Below are positions 1 to 7,954 of a stretch of 64,000 nucleotides of DNA, in pieces. The notes below the pieces were generated by a model. The model searched no databases and was not told where the DNA came from. It worked only from the letters and a program-made list of their open reading frames with translations. Numbering within the stretch: the stretch's first letter is position 1; the number at the start of each line of letters is the position of its first letter. The translations under genes were made by a program, and so were the position numbers. Origin of the DNA: Flavobacterium pectinovorum (GTDB lineage Bacteria > Bacteroidota > Bacteroidia > Flavobacteriales > Flavobacteriaceae); contig NZ_JAFEVZ010000017.1 of NCBI RefSeq assembly GCF_022802975.1, forward strand, positions 1 to 64,000, in the 5' to 3' direction.

Positions 1-338
1 AGTGACATCAAGAAAATGTTTCCAAGAACAATACACGCAGTTACAATTCAAGGTTTTCTAATAAAGCTAACTTTATTTGTATTTGGGCTACAATTAAATA
101 AATCCATTAACTAGCAACTTGAATTAATTAAAACAATACCAACTCCAGACCAAATGGCATAAGCAATTCCTATAGGGATGGTTCTAATTGCAAAACTCAA
201 AAAGTAAAATGCGCCACAATATCCCAAAATTGTTATGATACTTGGAATTGATTTAGTGAATTCTTCCGATTTTTTTAAGGCAGAAGTAGCAATGATTTCG
301 AAGATAATAGCAATGAATAAAAATAAAAAATTTTTCAT
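1..338 (-). pseudogene. Small multidrug resistance (SMR/EmrE-like) exporter, decayed C-terminus
   Basis: The first 75 codons read as an SMR-family proton-coupled drug or guanidinium exporter of the inner membrane. Three hydrophobic helices are visible, with the family signature around IPIGIAYAIWSGVGIVLI. Intact members are about 105-110 residues, but here a TAG stop follows directly after helix 3. Beyond the stop the minus strand still holds helix-4-like coding (IVTACIVLGNIFLMS, near positions 1-45) after a second in-frame stop, and the connecting stretch resembles the family only in another frame. This looks like a gene broken by a frameshift plus stops. A sequencing error or a genuinely shortened protein are the alternatives. 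A -7-like TAACTTTG sits at 353-360 (minus). The gene may continue past the window edge. Confidence 0.6.
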
Positions 339-430
339 GGTTTTGTTTTTTGCAAAGTTAGCGAATGTGTCGCAGTGAGTTGCGAAATCTCAAAAGTAAG
401 TTGATAGAGAAAAAAACAAAATAAAAAACA

Positions 431-462
431 AAACCCGACAGGTTTTTAAACCTGTCGGGTTT
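431..462. repeat. Perfect palindrome, repeat-like and possible terminator
   Basis: Two 15-bp arms (AAACCCGACAGGTTT and its complement) are separated by TT. The element lies between the 3' end of ahcY and the SMR remnant, both on the minus strand, so it could terminate ahcY transcripts. Its core (a variable GC block, then GGTTT..AAACC) resembles the palindrome inside the thiE/tenI-like gene at 22655-22681, which suggests a dispersed repeat family. That relationship is inference. Confidence 0.7.
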
Positions 463-515
463 GATATAGACAATCGAAGAAAATCTAAAATCAGAAATCT
501 TCAATCTAAAATTTA

Positions 516-1832
516 CTAATATCTGTAATATTCCGGTTTAAATGGACCTTGAACTTCAACACCAATATAAGCAGCCTGGTCGTCACGTAAAACTTCCAAT
601 TCTACTCCTAATTTAGCTAAGTGTAAAGCAGCCACTTTTTCATCCAAATGTTTTGGTAACATATAAACGTCATTTTTGTAAGCTGCACTATTGTTCCATA
701 ATTCGATTTGAGCCAAAGTTTGGTTGGTAAATGAGTTACTCATTACAAAACTTGGGTGACCTGTAGCACAACCAAGGTTTACTAAACGACCTTCAGCCAA
801 AATGATGATGTCATTTCCGTTGATAGTATATTTGTCAACTTGTGGTTTGATTTCGATTTTAGAAGCACCGTGGTTTTTGTTTAACCAGGCCATATCAATT
901 TCGTTGTCGAAATGTCCGATGTTACAAACAACAGTTTTGTCTTTCATTTGCTCGAAGTGCTCTCCAAGAACGATATCTTTGTTTCCGGTAGTTGTAATGA
1001 TGATATCAGCATTAGCAATTACAGTGTTTAATTTTTTAACTTCATAACCGTCCATTGCAGCTTGTAAAGCACAAATTGGGTCGATTTCAGTAACGGTTAC
1101 AATAGATCCTGCACCTCTGAAAGAAGCTGCAGTTCCTTTTCCAACATCACCGTATCCACAAACTATTACTCTTTTTCCAGCCAACATTAAGTCAGTTGCA
1201 CGACGTACAGCATCTACAGCAGATTCTTTACAACCGTATTTGTTATCAAATTTAGATTTAGTAACAGAGTCGTTAATGTTGATTGCAGGCATTGGTAACG
1301 TTCCGGCTTTTACTCTTTCGTACAATCTGTGAACACCAGTTGTAGTTTCTTCAGACAATCCTTTGATTCCAGGAACTAATTCCGGGAAACGATCAATAAC
1401 CATGTTAGTTAAATCTCCACCATCATCCAAAATCATGTTCAATGGTTTTCTGTCTTCACCAAAGAATAAAGTTTGCTCAATACACCAGTCAAATGATTCT
1501 TCGTCAAGACCTTTCCATGCATAAACTGAAATTCCGGCAGCAGCAATGGCAGCAGCAGCCTGATCCTGAGTAGAGAAAATGTTACAAGAAGACCAGGTAA
1601 CTTCAGCACCAAGAGCAATTAAAGTTTCGATTAAAACTGCAGTTTGGATAGTCATGTGCAGACATCCTGCAATACGAGCACCTTTTAATGGTTGTTCGTC
1701 TTTATATTCAGCACGAAGTGCCATTAAACCTGGCATTTCAGCCTCAGCCAGTTCAATTTCTTTTCTTCCCCAGGCAGCCAGAGAAATGTCTTTTACTTTG
1801 AAAGCCACATAAGGCGTAGTCGTTGTACTCAT
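516..1832 (-). CDS. ahcY: Adenosylhomocysteinase
   Basis: This cytosolic NAD-dependent enzyme hydrolyses S-adenosylhomocysteine to adenosine and homocysteine, recycling the by-product of SAM-dependent methylation. The 438-residue length is normal for the family. The NAD-binding glycine motif GYGDVGKG is at residues 226-233. The substrate and catalytic regions NDSVTKSKFDNKYG (about 187-200) and NIGHFDNEID are present, as is the C-terminal KPEYYRY ending that reaches into the neighbouring subunit's NAD site. It stands alone on the minus strand. A TAnnTTTG match (minus strand, 1864-1871) about 30 bp upstream is a plausible promoter. Identification is by strong family resemblance over the full length. 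Confidence 0.97.
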   Translation of the reverse strand: MSTTTTPYVAFKVKDISLAAWGRKEIELAEAEMPGLMALRAEYKDEQPLKGARIAGCLHMTIQTAVLIETLIALGAEVTWSSCNIFSTQDQAAAAIAAAGISVYAWKGLDEESFDWCIEQTLFFGEDRKPLNMILDDGGDLTNMVIDRFPELVPGIKGLSEETTTGVHRLYERVKAGTLPMPAININDSVTKSKFDNKYGCKESAVDAVRRATDLMLAGKRVIVCGYGDVGKGTAASFRGAGSIVTVTEIDPICALQAAMDGYEVKKLNTVIANADIIITTTGNKDIVLGEHFEQMKDKTVVCNIGHFDNEIDMAWLNKNHGASKIEIKPQVDKYTINGNDIIILAEGRLVNLGCATGHPSFVMSNSFTNQTLAQIELWNNSAAYKNDVYMLPKHLDEKVAALHLAKLGVELEVLRDDQAAYIGVEVQGPFKPEYYRY

Positions 1833-1957
1833 TTATAGTATATTTGTAATTGTAAAATTTTTGCAAATTTAAGGAATAGCTTTTTATTTTTACTACTTTA
1901 AGTAAGATTTGTGAAATCTTTAATTTGTTAATCTTTAGAATGTTAGTTTAAGAATCG

Positions 1958-2181
1958 TTTTAAACCATATAAGTGATATAAGTTCATTTAAAAAAGATTC
2001 TTAAACGATTACCTTTGTTGCGAATTGCTTATATTTACTTAGTACATTTTTTAAGCCATACTAAGTAATGTAAGTTTATTTAAAAGAATCCTTAACTATT
2101 ATCTTTGCTGCGATTGCTTATATTTACGAATGTATTCTTTTAACCAACAGTTATATTTTCTTAAATGGCTTATATGGTTTA
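1958..2181. repeat. Imperfect tandem repeat in the ahcY-PPTase intergenic region
   Basis: The 383-bp gap between ahcY and the phosphopantetheinyl transferase holds two diverged units of about 89 bp, at roughly 1958-2046 and 2047-2135. Both run CCATA-AAGT-ATATAAG/ATGTAAG, then TTTAAAA-GATTCTTAA, then CTTTG(T/C)TGCGA-TTGCTTATATTTAC. A third partial segment (2136-2181) ends TATATGGTTTA, the reverse complement of the start of unit 1. No coding sequence was seen. It resembles the noncoding repeats common in Flavobacterium intergenic regions. Confidence 0.6.
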
Positions 2182-2215
2182 AAATTTACCACCCAATAAT
2201 TCATAATTTAAAAAA

Positions 2216-2866
2216 ATGCCTTTATTTCAGACCATACAATTCAATGAAACCACTAAAATCTTAATTTGGGAAATAACGGAATCTTTTGACGAACTAAGAA
2301 GCAAAGTGGTCTTAAAAGAGAAAACGCAGAAGAGACTTGATGGTATGAAATCCGAAATGCATCAGCGTGCTTTTTTGAGCGTTCGCATGCTGATTCAGGA
2401 AATGGGTTTTACAGATAAGGATTTGCATTATGACGAATTTGGGAAACCTTATTTCGATTGCCATAATTATATTTCGATTACGCATTCGTATCATTTTGCG
2501 GCAATAATCATAAGTCATGAAACCGTTGGAATTGATATGGAATTGCAACGTCATAAAATTCAGAGGATTGCAGATAAATTTACGGATTATGAATGCAAGT
2601 ACCTACAGCTTGATTTTTCAGAAGAATATATAAAAAAATTAACAGTAATTTGGGGAGCCAAAGAAGCAATCTTTAAAATCAGAAACGAAAAGGGAATCAG
2701 TTTTAAAGATCATATTTTGGTTGAGAATTTTTCCTTAGAAGAATTTCAAACTCAGGCGAGTCTTCATTTTGATAATCTTGTTAAAGATTTTGATATACAT
2801 TATAAAGAAATACAATCGCAGAATTCTGAAGATAGATTTACTTTGGTTTATGCTTTTGAAAAGTGA
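2216..2866 (+). CDS. 4'-phosphopantetheinyl transferase superfamily protein
   Basis: The enzyme transfers the 4'-phosphopantetheine arm of coenzyme A to a conserved serine of acyl or peptidyl carrier proteins. At 216 residues it has the two-lobed Sfp-like length. Visible signatures are GKPYF (76-80), ISITHS (86-91), the metal-binding VGIDMEL (104-110) and WGAKEAIFKI (146-155). The Sfp-type size suggests broad carrier specificity, but the partner carrier protein is not in this window. It stands alone on the plus strand between two repeat-rich intergenic regions, so there is no operon context. Assignment to the superfamily is firm; the choice between primary- and secondary-metabolism roles is open. 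Confidence 0.88.
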   Translation: MPLFQTIQFNETTKILIWEITESFDELRSKVVLKEKTQKRLDGMKSEMHQRAFLSVRMLIQEMGFTDKDLHYDEFGKPYFDCHNYISITHSYHFAAIIISHETVGIDMELQRHKIQRIADKFTDYECKYLQLDFSEEYIKKLTVIWGAKEAIFKIRNEKGISFKDHILVENFSLEEFQTQASLHFDNLVKDFDIHYKEIQSQNSEDRFTLVYAFEK

Positions 2867-2925
2867 AAATTCAATATAAAAATTACAAATTCCAATCTTA
2901 GCAGATTTAGGAATAAACACAATTT

Positions 2926-3027
2926 TGTCATTTCGACGTAAGGAGAAATCACATGCGGGATTCGACAAAGATTGGAGCCATACTTTATGGAGCTTCTAGT
3001 GTGATTTCTCCTTACGTCGAAATGACA
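2926..3027. repeat. MITE-like element with 28-bp perfect inverted repeats
   Basis: Perfect 28-bp inverted arms occupy 2926-2953 and 3000-3027 (starting TGTCATTTCGACGTAAGGAG) and enclose 46 bp of non-coding DNA. It lies between two convergent genes, the PPTase and the globin. No target duplication is obvious. A degenerate half copy (TTATTTCGACTGAAGTAAGA) is at about 16175-16194, so this is a dispersed family. As RNA it would form a very stable hairpin on either strand. Confidence 0.75.
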
Positions 3028-3053
3028 CATTATCTGTTAATTACTTTAAAGCA

Positions 3054-3452
3054 TTAAATCTCACTTCCCTTTTGTCTATGCTGAAACATACTCATATACA
3101 AAAAAGTACTCATTTTTCGGGCACGTCTTTTCAGTATATCGGCATTTTCGCCTTCAAAATATTCATCAATGGTCTGAAACCAATAGTTTAACCAGATCCC
3201 GAATTCATTTGAGGTAATTTTGCCTCCAAAATGAGTGTCAACTTCATTGTGAACAGCAAGCGGATTCCCGTTATATTTTTTTACGCCAAATAAATTCATC
3301 TCCCAAAAATCAGTCAGTTTTTCGAGATGTGCATCCCAGTCTGAAATCATTTCATTAAAATAAAAGCCAATTTCCTCATCGGCTCTTATTTTAGCATAAA
3401 AGGAATGAACCAGAACTTCGATATCAGTTCTGTTTACTATTTGTTTTCTCAT
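3054..3452 (-). CDS. Group III truncated haemoglobin
   Basis: This is a small cytosolic haem globin of 132 residues, matching the group III (P-type) truncated haemoglobins linked to oxygen or nitric oxide chemistry. The family pattern is seen in the B/C helices (FYAKIRADEEIGFYFN), the E region DFWEMNLFG (about 48-56), and the candidate proximal histidines H68 and H74 in the HNEV..THFGG stretch ahead of the conserved W-L-x-x-W helix. The start overlaps the stop of the upstream small membrane protein by 4 bp, so the two are probably co-translated. An FNR-type operator upstream of the pair suggests oxygen- or NO-responsive expression. Confidence 0.88.
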   Translation of the reverse strand: MRKQIVNRTDIEVLVHSFYAKIRADEEIGFYFNEMISDWDAHLEKLTDFWEMNLFGVKKYNGNPLAVHNEVDTHFGGKITSNEFGIWLNYWFQTIDEYFEGENADILKRRARKMSTFLYMSMFQHRQKGSEI

Positions 3453-3736
3453 AGTACAAAACTATTCAAAAAGATAAATAAAATACTTAGAAAAGTACTT
3501 GCAAGAATAAAATTAAAAATAACTTTATGTTTCATTTGAGCCAAAATAGAGGTGTTTGCAAAAACACAAGCCAAAACAATAACGGCCAGCTGAATCATTT
3601 GTAGGATTGAGGTTCCGTTTGCAAGTACATACATTGCTGCAGCACCGCCCAAACAGCTTTGTGCAATTACTGCCATTGCAGCTGAACCCATATAATTTTT
3701 ATTGAAAATGTTGAATGTTGTTTGATATAGTGTCAT
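3449..3736 (-). CDS. Small membrane protein of unknown function, coupled to the globin
   Basis: This 95-residue protein is not assigned to a named family. It shows three hydrophobic segments, at about residues 16-38, 45-65 and 72-93, with few charges apart from a QMKHK loop. It overlaps the globin start by 4 bp and is the first gene after the FNR-like operator and a -7 promoter element. The context makes a role alongside the globin likely, for example in nitric-oxide or low-oxygen physiology at the membrane, but that is inference from neighbours only. Confidence 0.7.
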   Translation of the reverse strand: MTLYQTTFNIFNKNYMGSAAMAVIAQSCLGGAAAMYVLANGTSILQMIQLAVIVLACVFANTSILAQMKHKVIFNFILASTFLSILFIFLNSFVL

Positions 3737-3758
3737 GATTTTGAGTTTTTTATATCAA

Positions 3759-3807
3759 CAAAGTTACATGCACAACACTACTGTATTTTATGATTTAAAT
3801 CATAAAA
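3759..3807 (-). promoter_or_regulatory. FNR-type operator and promoter of the membrane protein-globin pair
   Basis: A 22-bp perfect palindrome at 3786-3807 contains TGATTTAAATCA, matching the core of the FNR consensus TTGAT-N4-ATCAA. On the minus strand it is followed by a Bacteroidota -7 element TAACTTTG at 3759-3766. If transcription starts a few bases beyond that element (near 3754), the palindrome centre lies about 42 bp upstream, the classical class II activator position. The neighbouring Crp/Fnr gene is the obvious candidate regulator. Confidence 0.65.
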
Positions 3808-3818
3808 CCAGAACTTTT

Positions 3819-4415
3819 TTATCGGTATACTTTTCGGTTTATAATCTTCAATTCGCCTTTTTTTTCCAGCGCTTTTATAGTTCTAATCACGGTTTCGACA
3901 CGCAAGCCGGTTAAATCTCCAATCTGTTGTCTGGTAAAATTGATTAGATAACCATTTATGTCTTTCTTAAAATTAAAATAAGCGATTCCGTGATCGATTA
4001 ACTTCAAAACTCTGTGTTCCGGTTCGTGTGTAGAGATTTCGGCAGCCATAACCGATTTATAATACAGACGCTGTGCCAGGTTTTCGATTATTTTAATGCT
4101 GATTTTTGAGTTCTCTTCCAGCAGTTTCATAAAATTATTTTTAGAAAGAACAAAAATTTCTGAATCTTCAACCGCTATTGCGTTGGCTGGATAGTTTTTG
4201 TTTAAGAATAAAGGCGGTTCTCCAAAAGATTGATTTTTATAAAATATTCCCTGAATAAATTCTCTTCCATCATCATTATAGTTGCTCATTTTTACTTCAC
4301 CGGAAAGAATTTGAAAGTAGTTTGAAGGAAAAATCCCTTCCTCAAAAATAATTTCATTTTTGGAGAAAGACTTCTTAACAGCATCATATTTTTCTAATAA
4401 TTCAGGAGCAATCAT
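3819..4415 (-). CDS. Crp/Fnr family transcriptional regulator
   Basis: This cytosolic DNA-binding regulator has an N-terminal cyclic-nucleotide-binding-like beta-barrel (about residues 20-120) and a C-terminal winged helix with TRQQIGDLTGLRVETVIRTI as the recognition region. I chose the internal ATG at 4415 (MIAPELLEKYDAV), which gives about 198 residues; an upstream ATG at 4463 would add 16 residues of unlikely character. No N-terminal cysteine cluster like that of E. coli FNR is visible, so the sensor is not an obvious iron-sulphur cluster and may be haem-, nucleotide- or ligand-based. It lies just upstream of the FNR-box-controlled globin pair on the same strand. Confidence 0.9.
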   Translation of the reverse strand: MIAPELLEKYDAVKKSFSKNEIIFEEGIFPSNYFQILSGEVKMSNYNDDGREFIQGIFYKNQSFGEPPLFLNKNYPANAIAVEDSEIFVLSKNNFMKLLEENSKISIKIIENLAQRLYYKSVMAAEISTHEPEHRVLKLIDHGIAYFNFKKDINGYLINFTRQQIGDLTGLRVETVIRTIKALEKKGELKIINRKVYR

Positions 4416-4511
4416 AGGCTTGTTTCTTTGGTTGTTAAAAGCAGTTAGACAAATATAATTCATTCAAAATAGTTCTTCTGCTTTAAAAAAACTTTTACTT
4501 TTACGTCCGTT

Positions 4512-5243
4512 ATGGAGCAGAAAGTACTTAATATACACCAGCAGATTTTAGAAGCAAAAAAAGAGAACCGAAAGTTATTGGCCATACTTTTAGATCCTGA
4601 TAAAATCGAATGGGAAAGTTTAGATCATTTATTACTAAAAATAAATAAATCTCCGGCAACACATATTTTTGTGGGAGGAAGCATTGTACAGGCTATAATT
4701 TTAGAAGATTTAATTGCACAGCTAAAACAAAAAACAAATTTGCCCGTTGTGATATTTCCGGGAGATCCTTCGCAGATATCACCACAGGCTGATGCTATTT
4801 TGTTTTTGTCATTGTTATCAGGACGGAATCCGGATTATTTAATAGAATATCAGGTTCAGGCAGCACCAATTCTTAAAAAAACGAATCTCGAAGTGATTTC
4901 GACGGGATATATTTTGATAGAAAGCGGTAATGAAACTGCCGTTGCGCGTGTCAGTAAAACAAAACCGCTTAATCGCGAAAATTTTGATTTGGTTCTGGCT
5001 ACTGCTCAGGCGGGAGAAATGTTGGGAAATAAATTAATGTATTTAGAGGCAGGAAGCGGAGCCAAAAATGCAGTGCCGTTGAAAATGATTCGGTTAATTG
5101 CTCAAAATATTGATATTCCTGTAATTGTTGGAGGAGGAATTACAGATTTACAAGGAATTCAAAACGCTTATAATGCAGGTGCCGATTTAGTGGTAATCGG
5201 GACCGCTTTTGAAAACAACAGCCATTTTTTTGAACCAAAATAA
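4512..5243 (+). CDS. Geranylgeranylglyceryl phosphate synthase family protein (PcrB/GGGPS)
   Basis: This TIM-barrel prenyltransferase attaches a polyprenyl chain to sn-glycerol-1-phosphate, the archaeal-type ether-lipid reaction. A group II bacterial form is known from Flavobacterium. Visible features are the N-terminal LLAILLDPDKIEW, THIFVGGS, the substrate-binding YLEAGSGA and the C-terminal phosphate-binding loops PVIVGGGI and ADLVVIGTAFE. The length of 243 residues is typical. It starts a run of closely spaced plus-strand genes, with pnuC following after 12 bp. The physiological product in bacteria is not settled. Confidence 0.9.
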   Translation: MEQKVLNIHQQILEAKKENRKLLAILLDPDKIEWESLDHLLLKINKSPATHIFVGGSIVQAIILEDLIAQLKQKTNLPVVIFPGDPSQISPQADAILFLSLLSGRNPDYLIEYQVQAAPILKKTNLEVISTGYILIESGNETAVARVSKTKPLNRENFDLVLATAQAGEMLGNKLMYLEAGSGAKNAVPLKMIRLIAQNIDIPVIVGGGITDLQGIQNAYNAGADLVVIGTAFENNSHFFEPK

Positions 5244-5255
5244 ACAAACAATAAA

Positions 5256-5879
5256 ATGATAGATTTTTTTCTGAACAGTTATAAAAATACTCCTTTATGG
5301 CATATCGCTTTAGAATTTTTGGTTTTTGTTTGCGGGATATTGAGTGTCTGGTTTGCTAAAAAAGAAAATATCTGGGTATATCCAACAGGTTTAATTGCTA
5401 CAGTAATTTCAGTTTATATTTTGTATATTGCTGGTTATATAGGAGATATGATTATCAATGGGTATTTTTCGGTTATGAGTATTTACGGATGGTATGTTTG
5501 GTCGAAAGGGGGAACGGTCGAAGATAATTTGCCCATTACGAGAACAAATTTAAATGAAAAAATAATAGGAATTTTATTGTTTATAATTACTATTTTTGTA
5601 GTTTACGGTATTTATAAATATTTCGATTATACAATCAATGCTGACAATTATATTGACATGATTTCATCAGGGATATTTTTTGCCGGAATGTGGTACATGG
5701 CGAAGAAAAAAATCGAGAACTGGACACTTTGGATTATAGGTGACATTATTGTTGTGCCGCTATATGCGTATCGTGGCTTAGGAATGTTGGCACTTCAGTA
5801 TTTAATTTTTACAATATTGGCTATTTCAGCTTATTTAGAATGGAGAAAAATCTTAGACAGCAAAAAACAAGCATTATAA
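5256..5879 (+). CDS. pnuC: Nicotinamide riboside transporter, PnuC family
   Basis: This is an inner-membrane facilitator for nicotinamide riboside (or nicotinamide mononucleotide) uptake. The 207-residue protein has about seven hydrophobic segments and the family's WYVWSKGG-type motif near residue 80. The 3' end overlaps the next gene's start by 40 bp. That gene's N-terminal domain resembles the NadR ribosylnicotinamide kinase, which would phosphorylate and trap the imported substrate. This transporter-kinase pairing supports the assignment and points to NAD salvage. Confidence 0.9.
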   Translation: MIDFFLNSYKNTPLWHIALEFLVFVCGILSVWFAKKENIWVYPTGLIATVISVYILYIAGYIGDMIINGYFSVMSIYGWYVWSKGGTVEDNLPITRTNLNEKIIGILLFIITIFVVYGIYKYFDYTINADNYIDMISSGIFFAGMWYMAKKKIENWTLWIIGDIIVVPLYAYRGLGMLALQYLIFTILAISAYLEWRKILDSKKQAL

Positions 5880-7954
5880 AAATTGCCTTATTTGGTCCTG
5901 AAAGTACAGGAAAAACTACATTGGCAAAACAACTGGCAGATTATTATGAAACCGATTGGGTTCCGGAGTTTGCACGTGATTACCTGCAGCGAAAATGGGA
6001 ACTAAATGAGCAAATTTGCACAGAAGAAGACATGATGCCAATTGCTTATGGCCAAGTAGCATTAGAAAACGAAAAGTTATATGCAGCTCAGCAATACCTG
6101 TTTTGCGATACCAATTTAATGGTAACTAAAGTTTTTTCTGAGGTTTATTACGGTTCTTGTAATCCATCTTTAAATGAAGCTGCCTTAGCGCATGAATACG
6201 ATTTGTTTTTTCTGACAGATATTGATATTCCTTGGGAAAAGGATGATATTCGGGATAATCCTAATAAAAGAGAAACTGTTTTTTCGATTTTTAAACAAAC
6301 TTTAATCGATAATAAAAAGCCGTTTATTACAATTTCTGGAGATAAGGAAAGCCGTTTAGCAAAAGCTACAGCTATTATTGATAATCTGACTATAGCAAAA
6401 AATAAAGGATTTTCATCGGCTGATTTTGTTGAGATTTATAATCACGGAATTCCTTTCGAAAATATATTGAAACAGCTTAAAATCTTTAAAAAAGGAATCT
6501 CCAAATGTAACTTAATAAGCCCGGCAACTGTTAATAACGGAATTTTAAGTTTATCAACTGCTGATTTTGAAGAAAAAGCCAATTTTTTTGACATCAATAA
6601 AGGTGATTTCAAGATATGTAAATTTATTCCGGCTTCGGGTGCGGCAACCAGAATGTTTAAATTTTTAATTGCTTTTTTGAATTCCTATGATATCGAAAAA
6701 GAAACAATTAACTCATATATCAACAGAAAAAAAGACAATGATTTGTCTATTTTTATTGTTGGAATGGATAAGTTTCCTTTTTTTAAAGCGGTATATAAAA
6801 AGCTAAAAGAAGTTTATCCTGATTTTGATGCTTTAGACCGTGACCATAAAAATTATTATTTTATAAAAATGTTGCTGTCTCCTGATTTTTTTGATTTTGC
6901 AAATAAACCAAAAGCAGTTTTGCCTTTTCATAAATATAAAACTCATATTGCAACCCCAATAGAAGAGCATTTAAATGAATGTGTGCATTATGCCGCTACC
7001 AATAAAAGTTCGGATTTGCATTTTACAGTTTCCGAAGTGCATCAGGAATTATTCGAAAAAACAATCGATGAAGTAAAAACAAAAGTCGAGTCTGAGTCGG
7101 GAACCCAAATAAATATTAGTTTCTCCTATCAAAATAAACGAACAGATTCGATTGCTGTCGATGTAAAAGATAATGTTTTCAGGAATCAAAAAGGATCCTT
7201 TATCTTTAGGCCTGGCGGACACGGAGCTTTGATTGAAAACCTTGATAACATTGATGCTGATATTATTTTTATAAAAAACATAGATAATGTAATTCAAAAT
7301 AATATTGACAAAACTACTTTGTATAAAAAAGGGTTAGCCGGAATTTTGATAGAAGCGCAGCAAAAGGTTTTTGGTTATTTAAATGCTATAGAAAAGAAAC
7401 AGGTTAAAGAGGAGGATATTGAAGAAATAGTTAAGTTTTTAATGCAAAAACTTACTATAGAAATGACCGGTGACTTTAATAAATTTACTTTTGAAAATAA
7501 AATAAGTAAAATAAAAGAACTTCTGGACAAGCCAATTCGGGTTTGTGGAATGGTTAAAAATGAAGGTGAAGCTGGAGGAGGGCCTTTCTGGACCAGAAAT
7601 GACAAAGGAGATATTTCACTTCAAATCGTTGAAAGTTCACAGGTTGATTTAACTAATAAAAAGCAAAAGTCTATTCTGGAAAATGCAACCCACTTTAACC
7701 CGGTTGATTTGGTTTGCAGTACTAAAAATTATAAAGGAGAAAAATTTGATTTGACAGAGTTTGTAGATCATAACACTGGTTTTATTGTAGAAAAAAGTGC
7801 AGAAGGAAAAGTAGTCAAAAACTACGAATTACCGGGATTGTGGAATGGTGGAATGTCAAATTGGCTAACCATTTTCGTTGCGGTTCCTTTAATAACATTT
7901 AATCCGGTAAAAACTGTGAATGATTTATTAAAACCGGCGCATCAGCCAAAATAA
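5840..7954 (+). CDS. NadR-like kinase fused to a DUF4301 domain
   Basis: Residues 1 to about 185 form a P-loop kinase like the C-terminal kinase of NadR, with Walker A GPESTGKTT at 19-27 and the family EFARDYLQ motif. It is predicted to phosphorylate nicotinamide riboside delivered by PnuC. From about residue 192 to 704 the protein matches DUF4301, recognisable by FIPASGAATRMFKFL and GEAGGGPFWTRND; the function of that domain is unknown to me. The two parts are in one uninterrupted frame. The start overlaps pnuC by 40 bp and the stop overlaps the arfB start by 1 bp. The domain fusion, if real, ties DUF4301 to NAD salvage. Confidence 0.8.
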   Translation: MEKNLRQQKTSIIKIALFGPESTGKTTLAKQLADYYETDWVPEFARDYLQRKWELNEQICTEEDMMPIAYGQVALENEKLYAAQQYLFCDTNLMVTKVFSEVYYGSCNPSLNEAALAHEYDLFFLTDIDIPWEKDDIRDNPNKRETVFSIFKQTLIDNKKPFITISGDKESRLAKATAIIDNLTIAKNKGFSSADFVEIYNHGIPFENILKQLKIFKKGISKCNLISPATVNNGILSLSTADFEEKANFFDINKGDFKICKFIPASGAATRMFKFLIAFLNSYDIEKETINSYINRKKDNDLSIFIVGMDKFPFFKAVYKKLKEVYPDFDALDRDHKNYYFIKMLLSPDFFDFANKPKAVLPFHKYKTHIATPIEEHLNECVHYAATNKSSDLHFTVSEVHQELFEKTIDEVKTKVESESGTQINISFSYQNKRTDSIAVDVKDNVFRNQKGSFIFRPGGHGALIENLDNIDADIIFIKNIDNVIQNNIDKTTLYKKGLAGILIEAQQKVFGYLNAIEKKQVKEEDIEEIVKFLMQKLTIEMTGDFNKFTFENKISKIKELLDKPIRVCGMVKNEGEAGGGPFWTRNDKGDISLQIVESSQVDLTNKKQKSILENATHFNPVDLVCSTKNYKGEKFDLTEFVDHNTGFIVEKSAEGKVVKNYELPGLWNGGMSNWLTIFVAVPLITFNPVKTVNDLLKPAHQPK

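Noticed and set aside
1958..2181. Possible CRISPR array
   Set aside because: Only two diverged units of about 89 bp, no uniform short repeats or spacers, and no cas genes nearby.
2735..3030. Two short minus-strand frames across the PPTase 3' end and the 102-bp inverted-repeat element
   Set aside because: They are created by the repeat and by the antisense of the PPTase; no start context or protein family fits.
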